The notes below the pieces were generated by a model. That model saw only the letters and a program-made list of their open reading frames with translations, was not told where the DNA came from and did not search any database. Source: Semisulcospira habei (Eukaryota; Mollusca; Gastropoda; Semisulcospiridae). From it: DNA of 64,000 nucleotides. The translations under genes were made by a program, and so were the position numbers. Shown here one piece after another: positions 39,339 to 50,539 of this stretch. The first letter of the stretch is position 1. Every line of letters starts with the position of its first letter. The stretch is from assembly GCA_036245525.1 (NCBI GenBank), contig BTPG01000007.1, positions 125,776,640-125,840,639 of the forward strand, written 5' to 3'.

Positions 39339-39883
39339 GCCCATTCAGCTCCGACGCACTACATCCAAAGATTGATCGGCCATGATAATTCAAGGGTACT
39401 GCCAGATTAGTTTGAGGCTATCAGGCGCCAAGCTTATCTGGCACTACCCTTAACTCATTCTACCACAGCAAGATAAGGATCGACCACGATAGTTCAAGGG
39501 TGATGCCAGAATAGCTTGGCGCCTATGGGCGCCAAGCTATTCTGGCATCACCCTTGAACTATCATGGTCAATCTGTGTCCTGCACTGCAATGCAGTCTTC
39601 AGAGAATAACGGCAAAATTTATGGATTTCGGTGTTGGGGTAGAATGAGTTAACTCATTCAGCCCGGCGCAGGTATTTCCCAAATTTTGGAGGCGTCATCA
39701 AACGGCTATGCACCTGTTGCAGGAGATGGATCGACCATGATCATTCAAGGGTAGTGCCAGATTAGCTTGGCGCCGACAGGCGCCAAGCTAATCTGGCACT
39801 ACCCTTGAATTATCATGGCACTACCTTGAATTATCATGGTCGACCCATCTCCTGCTGTATTGCGCCAGGGCTGAATGGGTTAA
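39339..39883. mobile_element. cluster of three TTAA hairpin elements, two sharing a TTAA
   Basis: 39339-39453 is a truncated member. 39450-39652 (TTAACTCATTCTACCACAG to GGGTAGAATGAGTTAA) and 39649-39883 (TTAACTCATTCAGCCCGGCG to CAGGGCTGAATGGGTTAA) are complete and share TTAA 39649-39652. Each has the ATTCAAGGG/AGTTCAAGGG long hairpin. 39824-39838 repeats TGAATTATCATGG, a short arm duplication. Confidence 0.85.
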
Positions 39884-41400
39884 AAGATCATGCTCGATCA
39901 AAAGTCAGGTAACTTGTGCACAGTCATTTCAGTCAAGATGAAATCTCTGCGCTCGGAAAGGCCCATACGCGTTCCACCCCACCCATCAGATCTCTTCCGG
40001 TAGTTAATGTCGATATATATTGTACCAATATTGCTCTGGTTTACTATGGATCTCTCATGTCTTTTCGTGTCCGGTGCACAGTCTTCTGGCGGCACCGACA
40101 AGATTTGGGAAATGTTGCAGTGGTTTTCAATGGATTAAGTCATCTAGGAATATTTATGAAAGGGATGCTGTAACCTGTCGCTGTTGTTGTTGTTTTAACA
40201 TACAGAGCCCAAATTACTTTAATTCTTTATAATGAAAGTCATTCAGTTCTGGAAGTTAAATGAAATCAAAAATGAAATATCCACATCGTTTTGGTAAACA
40301 GGTTGTGGGTACCGTGCTAGACAAAAAGGGACGCACATAAAAACTTTTTTAAAAATAGTTTTTTTGGTATGTGCATTTCGTCTGTTTCATCGCGTTGTAC
40401 ATGAAGTGTTCAGATGAATTCTTCAAAGTAAAGAAATCAGTTAGTTATTTGGGTTTAACGCCGAGCAGGCAACCAAGGCCATCTCACGGCGGTAAAAGAA
40501 ATCAGAAAGGTAACTTCCAAGTATGGCACCTCGCTCCTTCTCACTCACAAGGTAAGTAGCGACTGATTTGTATACTACTTGTTTGTTTGCCTATTTTGAA
40601 ATATGAATAAACAGTGTCGTAACTGACATTTATTAGCTTGTTTCTTTTTCCGTTGGGTTCTTCTCTTCAACATAAAGAACTGACGTCCATATCAGTGGCG
40701 TTCGACTTGGCCACACTTATCATTATGCAAGGGATTTTCCCCATACCCCACACCCCAACCCCTTCCTTCCCCAGTAGCAAAACCAGGGCCGGATCACATA
40801 GCTCCAGAGGGGGGGGGGGGCAACTTCTTGTTTGGGACCTTGAACCTCATGCAAAAGGCCTCCACCACGCTAGCATTTAAAAAAAAATTGGGGTCTGGGG
40901 GAGGGCGTGGTGGGGGGGGGGGGAGGGGGGGGGGGAGGCATGGATCCGACGGCCTTTTGTCGAAAAAGTGAAAACTTCACAGAAAACCACGACGCATCAC
41001 TGGTAACTAGCGACAGGGCTGTGGGTTGGTTATTTAGTTAGTTAGCTAGTTCAGGGTTTAACGTCCACGGCACCAGAGTGATAATGGACGGCCCCGATTG
41101 GGCGGTTTACTAACGAGGGGAAGAAGGGACAGCTGAATACAGTACCTATGGAGTACGACCTGAACACTGATCAATTCAGCCGCACTGCCACTGTGCCACT
41201 TTGATTCACCAGGACCTGATAGAGGACATGCTCTCTGAACAAGCGTGTCGTTTTGCCTGGGGATGACTAAGGGTTAGTACGACGGCAAAATGACGTTTTC
41301 TCGTTTGGAAACAGCGATTGCTTCCCTTTACTCGTTTGAGACGTGCGGAACCTGGCTACGCAGCAAGTAAAGTATGCGGATACGGGCGGTTCGGAATGTA
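39884..41400. other. gene-poor stretch with repeat fragments
   Basis: 40447-40497 is a reverse copy of the LINE 3' end GGGTTTAACGCCGAGCAGGC. 41030-41110 has another TTTAACG..CGGCACCAGAG fragment. 40808-40936 has poly-G tracts. 41325-41405 is a degraded CGAGACGTGC palindrome. No exon recognised. Confidence 0.5.
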
Positions 41401-41429
41401 TTCACCCTTATCATTCGGAATACACCAGT

Positions 41430-41693
41430 GTGTGAAATAAGTATGACTAAAATAGTTCAAGGGTAGTGCCAGAATAGCTTGGCGCCTCTAGGCGCCAAGC
41501 TATTCTGGCACTACCCTTGAACTCAAGCCCCGCCGTGAGATGGCCTTAGTCGCCTGTTCGGCGTTAAACCCACATAACTAACTAACTTGAACTAATGCCA
41601 TTGGTATATATCTTATCTGTAAGTACTATAATGTAGCTGGCATATGGCAGTGTTCAAATTTGAAGCTTTTAGCCTCAGTATGATATGGGTTAA
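41430..41693. mobile_element. TAGTTCAAGGG palindrome interrupted by a 62-bp LINE 3' end
   Basis: Same element as 26330-26545. At 41524-41585 lies CAAGCCCCGCCGTGAGATGG...AACTAACTAA, the last bases of the LINE found at 29834-30310. CTTGAACT occurs immediately on both sides (41516-41523 and 41586-41593), a target-site duplication. The element ends GATATGGGTTAA. Confidence 0.85.
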
Positions 41694-41793
41694 CCAAGCG
41701 ACAAATCTGCCGTTATAGGGCAACATTCATGGCAGTATGTCCATTTTCAAGAAAAGCGAGATGTCCGGATATAGCAATGAAAATCTAGCTTTC

Positions 41794-41796
<3 letters not shown>

Positions 41797-41831
<35 letters not shown>
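41797..41831. repeat. poly-A tract
   Basis: 35 adenines with no LINE or SINE body recognised on the left (41740-41796 is a half copy of the GAAAAGCGAGAT palindrome). The 131-codon frame to the right (41831-42226) has no recognisable features and is not called. Confidence 0.8.
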
Positions 41832-41833
<2 letters not shown>

Positions 41834-42266
41834 AAAAGCCTGACTTTTGCAAACGTAACGGCAGAAATACCCTCCAGCGGCGAATGTCCCCAGTTCCTCG
41901 TGCACATACACAGACTGAAAACGCATAAAAATACTTCTTGCACACTTTACTCTTGTATTCCTCTTGTGAAGGAGCCCTCGGGTGTTTTTATTTTTATCTT
42001 TTTAATTTTGTTTCGTTGCCTGCTTTGCACCGATGTTACATTGCGCGTAATGTTCAATAGCCAGTATCTGCCAGTCTCAGTCCGGGCGGCTTTGTCTGAG
42101 CCTTTTTATTTTCATGCAAAAGTGTTCTGCAACGCGGAGGGACCGCTGTTGCTTGGAAAGACTTCCTTCAACCGTGCGCGGGTCTCCCACCTTTCCTCAC
42201 CGTGCATTGATAAGTTATTGAAGTGAGTTATGGGGAAATTGTTAGAATGTTCTTGACAAACTTTAG

Positions 42267-42485
42267 TTAACCCGTTCAGAGCCGAGACTGAAAATGTGAA
42301 CACCGTTCAACTGAAAGGGGTATAGATCCCCACGAGCCCCCGCAGTTGCGGGGGCTCATGAGGATCTATGCCTCTTGCTGACACCACGTTGAATCCATGT
42401 TCCTGGAACAGCTGGGGTTTTGTGGTCTTGAACTAACGAAAACTGTAGGAACACTGTCTGCGTCAGCTGGCTCTGAACGGGTTAA
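42267..42485. mobile_element. 219-bp TTAA element with perfect 17-bp terminal repeat, CATAGATCC hairpin
   Basis: Starts TTAACCCGTTCAGAGCC and ends GGCTCTGAACGGGTTAA, a perfect terminal inverted repeat including TTAA. The central hairpin 42317-42382 has stem CCCCCGCAGTTGCGGGGGCT. The best-preserved example of terminal repeats in this family. Confidence 0.9.
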
Positions 42486-42514
42486 TGCTCAGTTATTCTC
42501 AGTTATCGGGGGTA

Positions 42515-42593
42515 TAACTCATTCGCTGCCAGCCGCATCCGAATGCGCGGCTTATGCCGCGCATCCGGATGCGGCTGGCCGCGAATGAGTTAA
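42515..42593. mobile_element. near-perfect palindrome of the GCCAGCCGCATCC group
   Basis: TAACTCATTCGCTGCCAGCC to GGCCGCGAATGAGTTAA with GAATGCGCGGCTTATGCC core. The left TTAA has decayed to ATAA. Confidence 0.85.
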
Positions 42594-42694
42594 TGCCGAG
42601 CAGGCGGCAAGTTAATGTGCTAAATAATGCTATGCACGATGCACAGTAATGAACGATTCAAACTCACACATGTGACTTTTATACCAAGAGCCAA

Positions 42695-42830
42695 AATCGT
42701 CCAAGAAACATGGATACAAATTGGTCTCAGCAAGAGGCATAGAACCTCATGAGCCCCCGCATTCGCGGGGGCTCATGAGGATCTATGTCTCTTGCAGTTG
42801 GGTTGCGTTCACTTTTTCTCGGCAGTTCAA
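42695..42830. mobile_element. CATAGATCC-family hairpin
   Basis: Centre 42729-42795 GCAAGAGGCATAGAACCTCA to AGACATAGATCC complement; right flank CACTTTTTCTCGGCAGTTCAA is the reverse of GCCGAGAAAAAGTG seen at 4518. Confidence 0.75.
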
Positions 42831-42983
42831 ACTATTTGTACTGAACTAAACTTCAACTGGCGAATGCAGTGGTGAACGTTTCAATGAATGGACATTCAAG
42901 ACTTCACAGAACACTATGCCTTGTGTTTAAATTGCATTATATTAGTATCATCGATTTAAGTGACAACAAATGAACAAACTTAC

Positions 42984-43045
42984 CGCTTGCATGATGTGCA
43001 GTGAGTGCAAAAACACTGAAGGCCGCGGCCTTGTTTTATATGCAC
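42984..43045 (-). promoter_or_regulatory. candidate TATA promoter and short first exon
   Basis: Minus strand: CATATAAAACAAGG (TATAAAA at 43040-43034), then about 45 bp to ATGCAAGCG|GTAAGT (ATG at 42992, donor at 42983). The three codons MQA would join receptor exon 2 in phase 0 and also give a signal peptide (MQA-TYLALILAVA). This may be an alternative first exon of the receptor gene, or the start of an unseen gene. Confidence 0.4.
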
Positions 43046-43229
43046 CAAAAGTGTCTTGGCCTGTTTGCATCACAGACCCCCGATTAGATGACAATTGAAA
43101 GATGAGACGCTGTGACTTATATCATAGTACTGAACTCGCTCAAACATCCTGTTTTTATTTCACACTCGCGCCGGGGTCTCTTCACTCAAGATCGTCAGTT
43201 ACTTATGAAATTCTAACGAGCCCACGTCC

Positions 43230-43330
43230 CTTTTGCGCAGGAAGAATAAGAACGGATCTGAACTGTGGGACAGCAAGAGACATAGATCCTCATGAGCCCC
43301 CGTATATGTCTCTTGCAGGTATCGCGGTGT
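43230..43330. mobile_element. deleted CATAGATCC-family hairpin
   Basis: GCAAGAGACATAGATCCTCATGAG joined directly to TATGTCTCTTGCAG: loop and most of one arm lost. 43330-43910 shows only a short AC tract (43540-43552) and AT-rich sequence. Confidence 0.7.
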
Positions 43331-43911
43331 TTTCGACAATCGGAGTCGGAGTAGTTGAAGTCGGCAGCATCCTACACATCATCTAAAGTTTGAGTGCAGA
43401 TATAAAACCTCTAGATTGGGTGTAGGCATTATGTCGGTCAGATTGTGCCAGGCACAGATCTTGTGGCCTTGACACGTTACAGCCCAGTCTTTCCGCCAAA
43501 CAGCAGCAGCGGCAGCATTATCTTGCACCCACGCGCGGACACACACACACACAAACCGTCACACGCGAGCGCGCACAGTCTCTCTCAAACAATTACCTTT
43601 ATAAAGGGGCAGAACTCGCTCCAATAGAAATATTTTCAACGGCCAACAATAAGTTTATTATTTTTATTACTGCTTATTATTATGATTTGTCATATTTGTA
43701 TTATTAGTATTATTTCACTGACACAAAATCCACGTTTTTTAGGGAGTAACTAAACTGGAAGATGAAGTTTCCACAGCACCTCTCACAAGACCTTCAGAAG
43801 CAGTGTGACCTTGAACTAAAGTCAGAATGTGCCATGAAGAGTCTATGCCGAGGATTTACTTTCGAACACTGTTCTTAAACTATGTACAACACAGCTTTTA
43901 TGGCAAAAACA

Positions 43912-43990
43912 GAATGTCCATTTTTGAGAAAAGCGAGATTTTCATTGTTATACAATGAAAATCTCGCCTTGTTTTTCAAAATGCTGTTTT
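43912..43990. repeat. palindrome GAAAAGCGAGATTTTCATTG
   Basis: AATGTCCATTTTTGAGAAAA...CAATGAAAATCTCGCC; counterpart of 21165-21240. 43991-44440 shows nothing else recognisable except the TTTATTTATAGAAGAGACTT block near 44272. Confidence 0.8.
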
Positions 43991-44446
43991 GTCCGTTCAA
44001 CGGCAGAGAAAAAGGTGATATTTCGTGATACGAGTCCCTTGTAGACCATATTAGAGATCGGTCGATACAACTTTTTCGTTTTTTTTTTGGGTTGTTGTTG
44101 TGTTTGACGGTTGTTTCAGAACGTATGAAACACGATGAAAAGTTGAACGAGTGACATATTTTCGGAATGAGTGAATGTTCGTTCTGGATTCCTCAGTGAG
44201 ATGTCATTGTGTGAATGAGAAAATGTACAGTTTTGGCCACTTTTTAAGCCGATAGGCGTTTTTTAAGTCTCTTTTATTTATAGAAGAGACTTTTTAGGAT
44301 TGGTTGCGTTGGAGCAAATTCAAAAAGAATGCTCATGACGACATATGCGGGCAGGTCTGAAAATCTGACAGCTAAAGTAACCAGATAAAATTATGTCATG
44401 TCTAGTTACGCTAACTTCGCTGTAGAACGTACTTTTGGCTGGAAGC

Positions 44447-44447
44447 G

Positions 44448-44538
<91 letters not shown>

Positions 44539-44580
44539 TGGGTGCGTGCGTGCGTGCGTGCGTGCATGCGCGCGCACGCA
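44447..44580. repeat. GT / GCGT compound microsatellite
   Basis: About 55 bp of GT then about 75 bp of GCGT repeats ending GCGCGCACGCATG. Confidence 0.97.
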
Positions 44581-44976
44581 TGTTTGTAAATACGAGAATC
44601 TCCGATGTTTGTGTATGAACAAGCTTGAAACTTGGGAAATTGCTTTGCTCGAGGAGAGCCCCCGAACATATTGAAATTAGGCGTTTCATTGAAGGGTTAA
44701 ACGACCGTATATAGAAAGACGGTTGTACTACATTAGAGTCCCTAATTGTCGTCCTATTCACTTGAAATTTGGGATACATCTAGATTGGAGAAAGAGATTG
44801 GAAGAGCTCGTTAGCCAGCTTTGTATCTTTTTCCACTTTTTCAGTAAGACTAAATTCTATGCAGGAAAAATTAAGTAAAAAACCTCGACTTCTGGAGAAA
44901 ACCAGACAGTGACGGTGACGTTAAATCAGAAAATTCGTCACCACGCAGACATCGACGCAATACTCTTGATATGACA

Positions 44977-45123
<147 letters not shown>

Positions 45124-45424
45124 AATTCCTGCGATAATGTATTAACTATCGTTTCTATAAACTTACTGCTCTGAGTTTTGCGGTATGTTCGCGGCGGCTT
45201 AGTGGTTTTGGCTTAAACACGACCTCGATTCGTGATCTAGACCCCAGCATAGGCGCCCAAATCTTCTGCAATATTTTAGCATTTCACGGACACACATGTC
45301 ATGTTTACGGCACCATTTATTTATTTGTTTATATATTTATTTGTTTACTTTAGTCTTACTATCATCATCATCATCATCATCTTGGTCGCCTCATCATCAG
45401 TACTAATTTTATTATTTTCTTTTA

Positions 45425-45500
45425 ATTTTATTTTTATTGTTTTTGGGGGGTGGGGTTGGGGGGGGGGGGGTGGGGGGTTGGGGGGGAGGGGGGGGGGGGT
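45425..45500. repeat. G-rich tract
   Basis: Long G runs broken by T or A; composition as in 11911-12120 but shorter. Confidence 0.9.
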
Positions 45501-45724
45501 TCTACCACAGTCCTAAACTTAGAGTTATATTAGAGTTATATTACGCGTGAAAACCTGTGGAATAGTGTCTTTAATTGTTTGTCGGTCTGCTGGATACCAC
45601 ACACTTCACACCACCATCCCCTCTCCCACACAGGCTGACTCCTGATCCCGGGTTTTCCAGACCGGAACACAGTGACAAGATCACGATGATAGGAAGTGGA
45701 TTCATTTCGTCACGCGTAGTAACC

Positions 45725-46179
45725 TTTCACTGCCGGAACTGTCACCAGATGGAATGACACTTTTGCTGCCGAAGCAATTGGAAACGCAAACGCAAATGCA
45801 AGAGTCATAGATCCTCATGAGCCCCGGCAGTTGCGGGGCCTTATGAGAATCTATGCCTCTTGCTGCCACCACTTTGTATTCGTGTTCCTTTGACGGGCCA
45901 TGAACTAATGCCAGATAGATCGCATGCGCTGTTTTCTATACGGACGTACTCCCTTGTCATACATATTAACCCATTCAGCCCTGACGCACTACAGCAGGAG
46001 ATGGTTCGACCATGATAATTCAAGGGTAGTGCCAGATTAGCTTGGCGCCTGTCGGCGCCAAGCTAATCCGGCACTGCCCTTGAATTATCATGGTCCATCC
46101 ATCTCCTGCAACTGGTGCATAGTGATTAGACGACGCATCCAAAATTTGGGAAATACGGCCCTCGGGCTGAATGAGTTAA
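45725..46179. mobile_element. CATAGATCC-family element (45725-45960) followed by 214-bp TTAA element (45966-46179)
   Basis: First: centre 45798-45864 GCAAGAGTCATAGATCCTCA and complement. Second: TTAACCCATTCAGCCCTGACG to CGGGCTGAATGAGTTAA with arms GACCATGATAATTCAAGGG and complement. Confidence 0.85.
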
Positions 46180-46404
46180 AGAGAAAATATTTTATTTTTG
46201 AAAATAGTCATAAGATTGCACATGTATTTTGTATTCATTGTTCATAATGCGTTTGAGCTTTTGGAGGTCGTACGGACGGTTGATAGGCTTCGCCTCGCTT
46301 CATATCCCGCCCCCTCCCCCCCCCCCCCCTAAATACTAAATACTTCGCAAATAAAAGATGAAAAAAAATCTCAATTAAAAAAAGCCTGTAAACACAATTA
46401 CTAG

Positions 46405-46618
46405 TAACCCACTTGGCTCCGTCGAATACAGGAGGAGATGTATCGACCGTGATAATTCAAGTCCAGTGCCAGATTAGCTTGGCACCGACAGGCGCCAAGC
46501 TAATATGGCACTACCCTTGAATTATCATAGATCCATCCCCTGCAACTGATGCATAATAGTCGTTAGTTGGCCCCTCTAAGATTTGGGACATGCGGCTGTG
46601 GGTTTAAATGAGTTAAAA
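46405..46618. mobile_element. ATAATTCAAG hairpin element, older copy
   Basis: AACCCACTTGGCTCCGTCG to GTGGGTTTAAATGAGTTAA; arms GACCGTGATAATTCAAG and complement with several mismatches. 46180-46404 contains AT-rich sequence and a C tract only. Confidence 0.75.
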
Positions 46619-46981
46619 TAGTTTCATACTTGCGGGACCCGTTTACGAGTTTTGCATATGACGAAGTGCATGTCCGTCGGGTGGAAATATTTACTGACTG
46701 GCGTTGAAACTGGCCATGGCATCAGCACTAAAGTTACGTTCGCTGGTTATGAAAGGGTGCATGCGTACACGTTTTCGCACGCGCCTTTCATTTACCATGA
46801 CTGTGTCAGCTGTTTGTCGCACTCGTATTTAGTACATCATATCACTCGGGACTACGAGACTCCACTTGATGACGGGTTTCTCGGGAACTTTAATCTTGTA
46901 AACAGCAGGTCAGGACTCCCTCGGTACACTCATTTGCAAATGAGAGTGATAGCTGCACTATTCGCATGAATGAGTACTTGA

Positions 46982-46982
46982 T

Positions 46983-47041
<59 letters not shown>
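46982..47041. repeat. GT microsatellite
   Basis: About 60 bp of GT. The preceding frame 46652-46969 has no recognisable features and is not called as a gene. Confidence 0.97.
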
Positions 47042-47044
<3 letters not shown>

Positions 47045-47196
47045 TATGTGTAAGCGTGTGCATGCGTGTGTACGTACGTACGTGCTTGTGTACATGCGTG
47101 GCATACCACTCAACTTCAAGATACGTTTTATTTATAACCGCCTTGACAATGCCAATAACTGAACACACGCTCACAACCGTTCCACTTGTCAGTTGA

Positions 47197-47310
47197 TGCC
47201 CAGAGCACAAAGGCCATCGGACGGACGTCGGCTGCCGTTGGCCCGCGCACGGCTGTGCGCGGGCCAACGGCGGCCGACTTTGGCCCGATAGCCTTTTGCG
47301 CATTGGGTGT
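47197..47310. mobile_element. GC-rich palindrome, GACGTCGGC family
   Basis: GCCCAGAGCACAAAGGCCATCGG...CCGATAGCCTTTTGCGCATTGGG; inner GTTGGCCCGCGCACGGC and complement. One arm has GACTTTGGCC where the other has GACGTCGGCTGCC. Confidence 0.85.
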
Positions 47311-47608
47311 GCGTCTCGCGGTAAATCTACGTGAACGCTACAACTGAGCGAGGGCTGTTGTTGATCTTGCTGCTAATTTTGCTGTTGGTATTCTCAATCT
47401 CTCTCAGCGTAGAAAAATCAAGGGAGACTTCTGGATCGAGTAGCTCTGTGTCTGTTTACACAATGATCTGTAACCTCACCCTCCGCTGCACAGATACCGT
47501 CACATCCCGCATCATCTTTTATTAAAGACACTGATATAAGGATATTGATGCCAGTGGCAATTTCCCATTGAAACCGCATGTATAGGTATTGCTAAATCTA
47601 ATAATTTG

Positions 47609-47813
47609 TTTAACTCGTTCACGTATTTCCAAAATTTTGGAGGCCTCATCTAATGACTATGCACCAGTTGCAGGAGATGGATCGACCATGATAATTCAAG
47701 GGCAGTGCCAGATTAGCTTGGCGCCGACCGTCGCCAAGCTAATCTGGCACTACACTTGAATTATCATGGTGGACCCATCTCCTGCTGTAGTGTGTCAGGG
47801 TTGAACGGGTTAA
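47609..47813. mobile_element. TTAA element, ATAATTCAAGGG hairpin family
   Basis: TTTAACTCGTTCACGTATTTCC (47609) to CAGGGTTGAACGGGTTAA (47810-47813). Arms GACCATGATAATTCAAGGGC and complement; inner GCTTGGCGCCGACC/GTCGCCAAGC. Confidence 0.8.
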
Positions 47814-48039
47814 AGTGATCTGCTTCATGGCAGTTCCATATCCTGCCAGCGAACTTCCGCCCCCCACCCCGCACCCCCGAAAATGCTGAAAATCATCACA
47901 AAAATGATCATTACTTTTATCATTGAACATACCCTTTTGCTTTGATTTTGATGTTTTTGGGTCCAATATGTGGAAACACAGTACAACTACGTAAAACAGC
48001 ATGCTGAGGATTATGTTGTAGTTTTGCTGTGGTGCCTGG

Positions 48040-48040
48040 A

Positions 48041-48116
<76 letters not shown>

Positions 48117-48217
48117 TTGCGTGTAATACTGTGTACAGTTTTTGTAATTGTATTTTAAAAAAATGTGTAAGGCGCCTAGAGCTCTACCTGAGGTTAGGCG
48201 CCTAGAAATTATTATTA

Positions 48218-48297
<80 letters not shown>

Positions 48298-48300
48298 TGT
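48040..48300. repeat. GT microsatellite, LINE/SINE-type tail and ATT microsatellite
   Basis: 48043-48113 GT; 48167-48206 AAGGCGCCTAGAGCTCTACC...AGGCGCCTAGAAATT resembles the tail shared by the LINE and SINEs; 48207-48296 ATT repeats. Confidence 0.85.
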
Positions 48301-48639
48301 TGTTGTCAATCTGTCTGATCATCTGTCCGTCCTGTTGTCCGTCACTCCTTGTCATTGTGCTATGGATTAAAAAAAAAAAAAATTTCTTACAAACAGTACA
48401 TTTCATTAATTTCATACTGGTTAGTTAGCTATTGGGGTTTAATCACTTTGATAACCACAAAACATTGTTTACTTGCTGTGACAATGGCGCACATAAACAA
48501 TCAGCTTTATATTTTCCTCCGTTTCTTCAGAATTTCTATGTACATTGCTATGTACATTAGTCGCATTTCCTTTGCTCCTGAGTATACATAATCTCAATGA
48601 GCATAACGAGGCCATGTTCCGATCTGTTTCTCGCTGTTC

Positions 48640-48900
48640 TTGTTAGTTAGTTATTGGGGTTTGTTAGTTAGTTATTGGGGTTTAACGCCGTGGCCATCTC
48701 ACTAAAGCCATCTCACTAAAGCCATCTCACTGCGGCTCGCTGTTCTGGATGGACAAACTCTTAAGCTCATCACGCCTATCAAACACCCTACCATGCCATA
48801 ACTGCTCTCTGATGAGATTGAAAACAAGCGATGGACATAAGAGACGAATTAACTCATTCGAGACGTGGCGCCTACGCAGGAATGAGTTAAACAGAGAAAT
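48640..48900. repeat. LINE 3'-end fragments and short TTAA palindrome
   Basis: 48643-48735: TTAGTTAGTTATTGGGGTTTAACGCC repeated, then CATCTCACT repeats, fragments of the LINE tail of 29834-30310. 48848-48892: TTAACTCATTCGAGACGTGG to GGAATGAGTTAA, a nearly emptied palindromic element. The flanking frame (LRRNELNREIKYSK...) may be an old retroelement fragment but is too short to assign. Confidence 0.55.
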
Positions 48901-49501
48901 TAAATACAGTAAATACAAGATGTATATAAACCATGTAAAATATTTATTTCGTAAAGCACAGAAACAAACTGCAGAACAAGTCATTGCCGACGGCAAAGAC
49001 ATACGCTCAGTCTAGCAAGTAATATATATATATATATATATATGCCTACCTGAAGAGCCCCCCCCCCCTCCCCTCCCCCTTTGGGTCGAAACCGGTCGTA
49101 GGCGGCAAAAACTTAAATTTACTCAGCAGGTCCAATATCTGTTTGGGAATATTTACTAGCATCTCCCCTCAGGGGGAGGACTGGTTATTCTCCAGTGGAT
49201 GGCGCGGCGCCTGGGGCTAGTCCCTAAATCTTTATGTAGTAGGTGTTCAGTGGAAGGCTCAAAATGATAGGTCTTTCATTCCTTCTCTCCCACTACCCTC
49301 TCTTTCTAGAACTAATGAGCGATGCAGTCACAAAAAGGGCAGCTGATGTACTGATGACACAATGCAAGCTTACCAGCCTGGAATTCCATGGCATTAGCAC
49401 AGCAACAGCATTCTCAGAATTGAATGAAAAATTACGTCTCTCGTAGCTAATCTGCTTGAGTGTATTTTTTGGCTTTGGGCGACGCCTTTGTTAAAAGTAA
49501 A

Positions 49502-49650
<149 letters not shown>

Positions 49651-49875
49651 CCATAGATACTAATACTAATCGATCGACTAATATTTTGTCCAGTCTAACT
49701 GCAGATGCATTTAACGCTCTTTTCATAAACGTCGCTTGAGCCCAGAAAAATCGGCTAACCATGAAAACTACACGTGCTCTGATCAACTGAGAGAGAACCT
49801 GCAGCACATTTTCATTACGCTCGATGACATATCCTGTGGCTCTTTCCCGGTCCTAGATGTAGGCAAATCAACAGT

Positions 49876-49955
49876 TTAACTCATTCGCGCCCAGCCGCAT
49901 CCGGATGCGCGGCTTATGCCGCGCATCCGGATGCGGCTGGCCGCGAATGAGTTAA
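49876..49955. mobile_element. 80-bp near-perfect TTAA palindrome, GCCAGCCGCATCCGG group
   Basis: TTAACTCATTCGCGCCCAGCC to complement with core GGATGCGCGGCTTATGCCGC. One or two mismatches between arms. Confidence 0.9.
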
Positions 49956-50539
49956 AATCAAGCCATCGTGCGGTCCAGACGGCATCAGTAGTCAGAGTTT
50001 AAAACAATCTCAGCCCTGTATCATGGACCTTCATCTACACTTTATCGGTCGAACACTCTTGACCTGTGTCTACAATTTATAGATCAGCCATAGCTGTTCA
50101 TGACGAAATAAAACAAATCTAAGTAGATTCCTTTTTCTAGAAACAAAGATGTAATGTCGAAGTACTCACATACACTGTGATTTTAAATCCATGAAAGCGT
50201 TTTAATGATTTCTTTACGTTCCTTCGGGTCCCAGCCCTTCATTAGACACAATGCCTATCCTGCCCAAGCTCTCTTAACATTCGTTATTATCGTTAATGTA
50301 CGTAAATATTCATTCGTATTTTATATATTCCGACAAGATAGTCTCTCTTGTCTGCATCTTGAAAACCAACCGTTACAAACAACCACGGATTTGGAAACGC
50401 CAGCCTTTTATATGCACCGAACAGTCAAACTAAGACTGATCTGGGCTCGCGGGTTGTGATTATACACCGTTACACTAAATGCAGTCTCATTCAATAAAGT
50501 TTGTTTTTTAAAATATATTACTCGCACTTCCCTGCTCCG

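Noticed and set aside
41831..42226. 131-codon open frame on the plus strand
   Set aside because: Starts in a poly-A tract, has no recognisable domain, and no supporting splice sites; chance open frame is as likely.
46652..46969. 105-codon open frame with His-rich segments
   Set aside because: No domain, no junctions, runs into a GT microsatellite.
48749..49446. Retroelement ORF fragments (LRRNELNREIKYSKYK and following frame)
   Set aside because: Suggestive of the linker between endonuclease and RT in LINEs, but no diagnostic motif remains; not called as an element.
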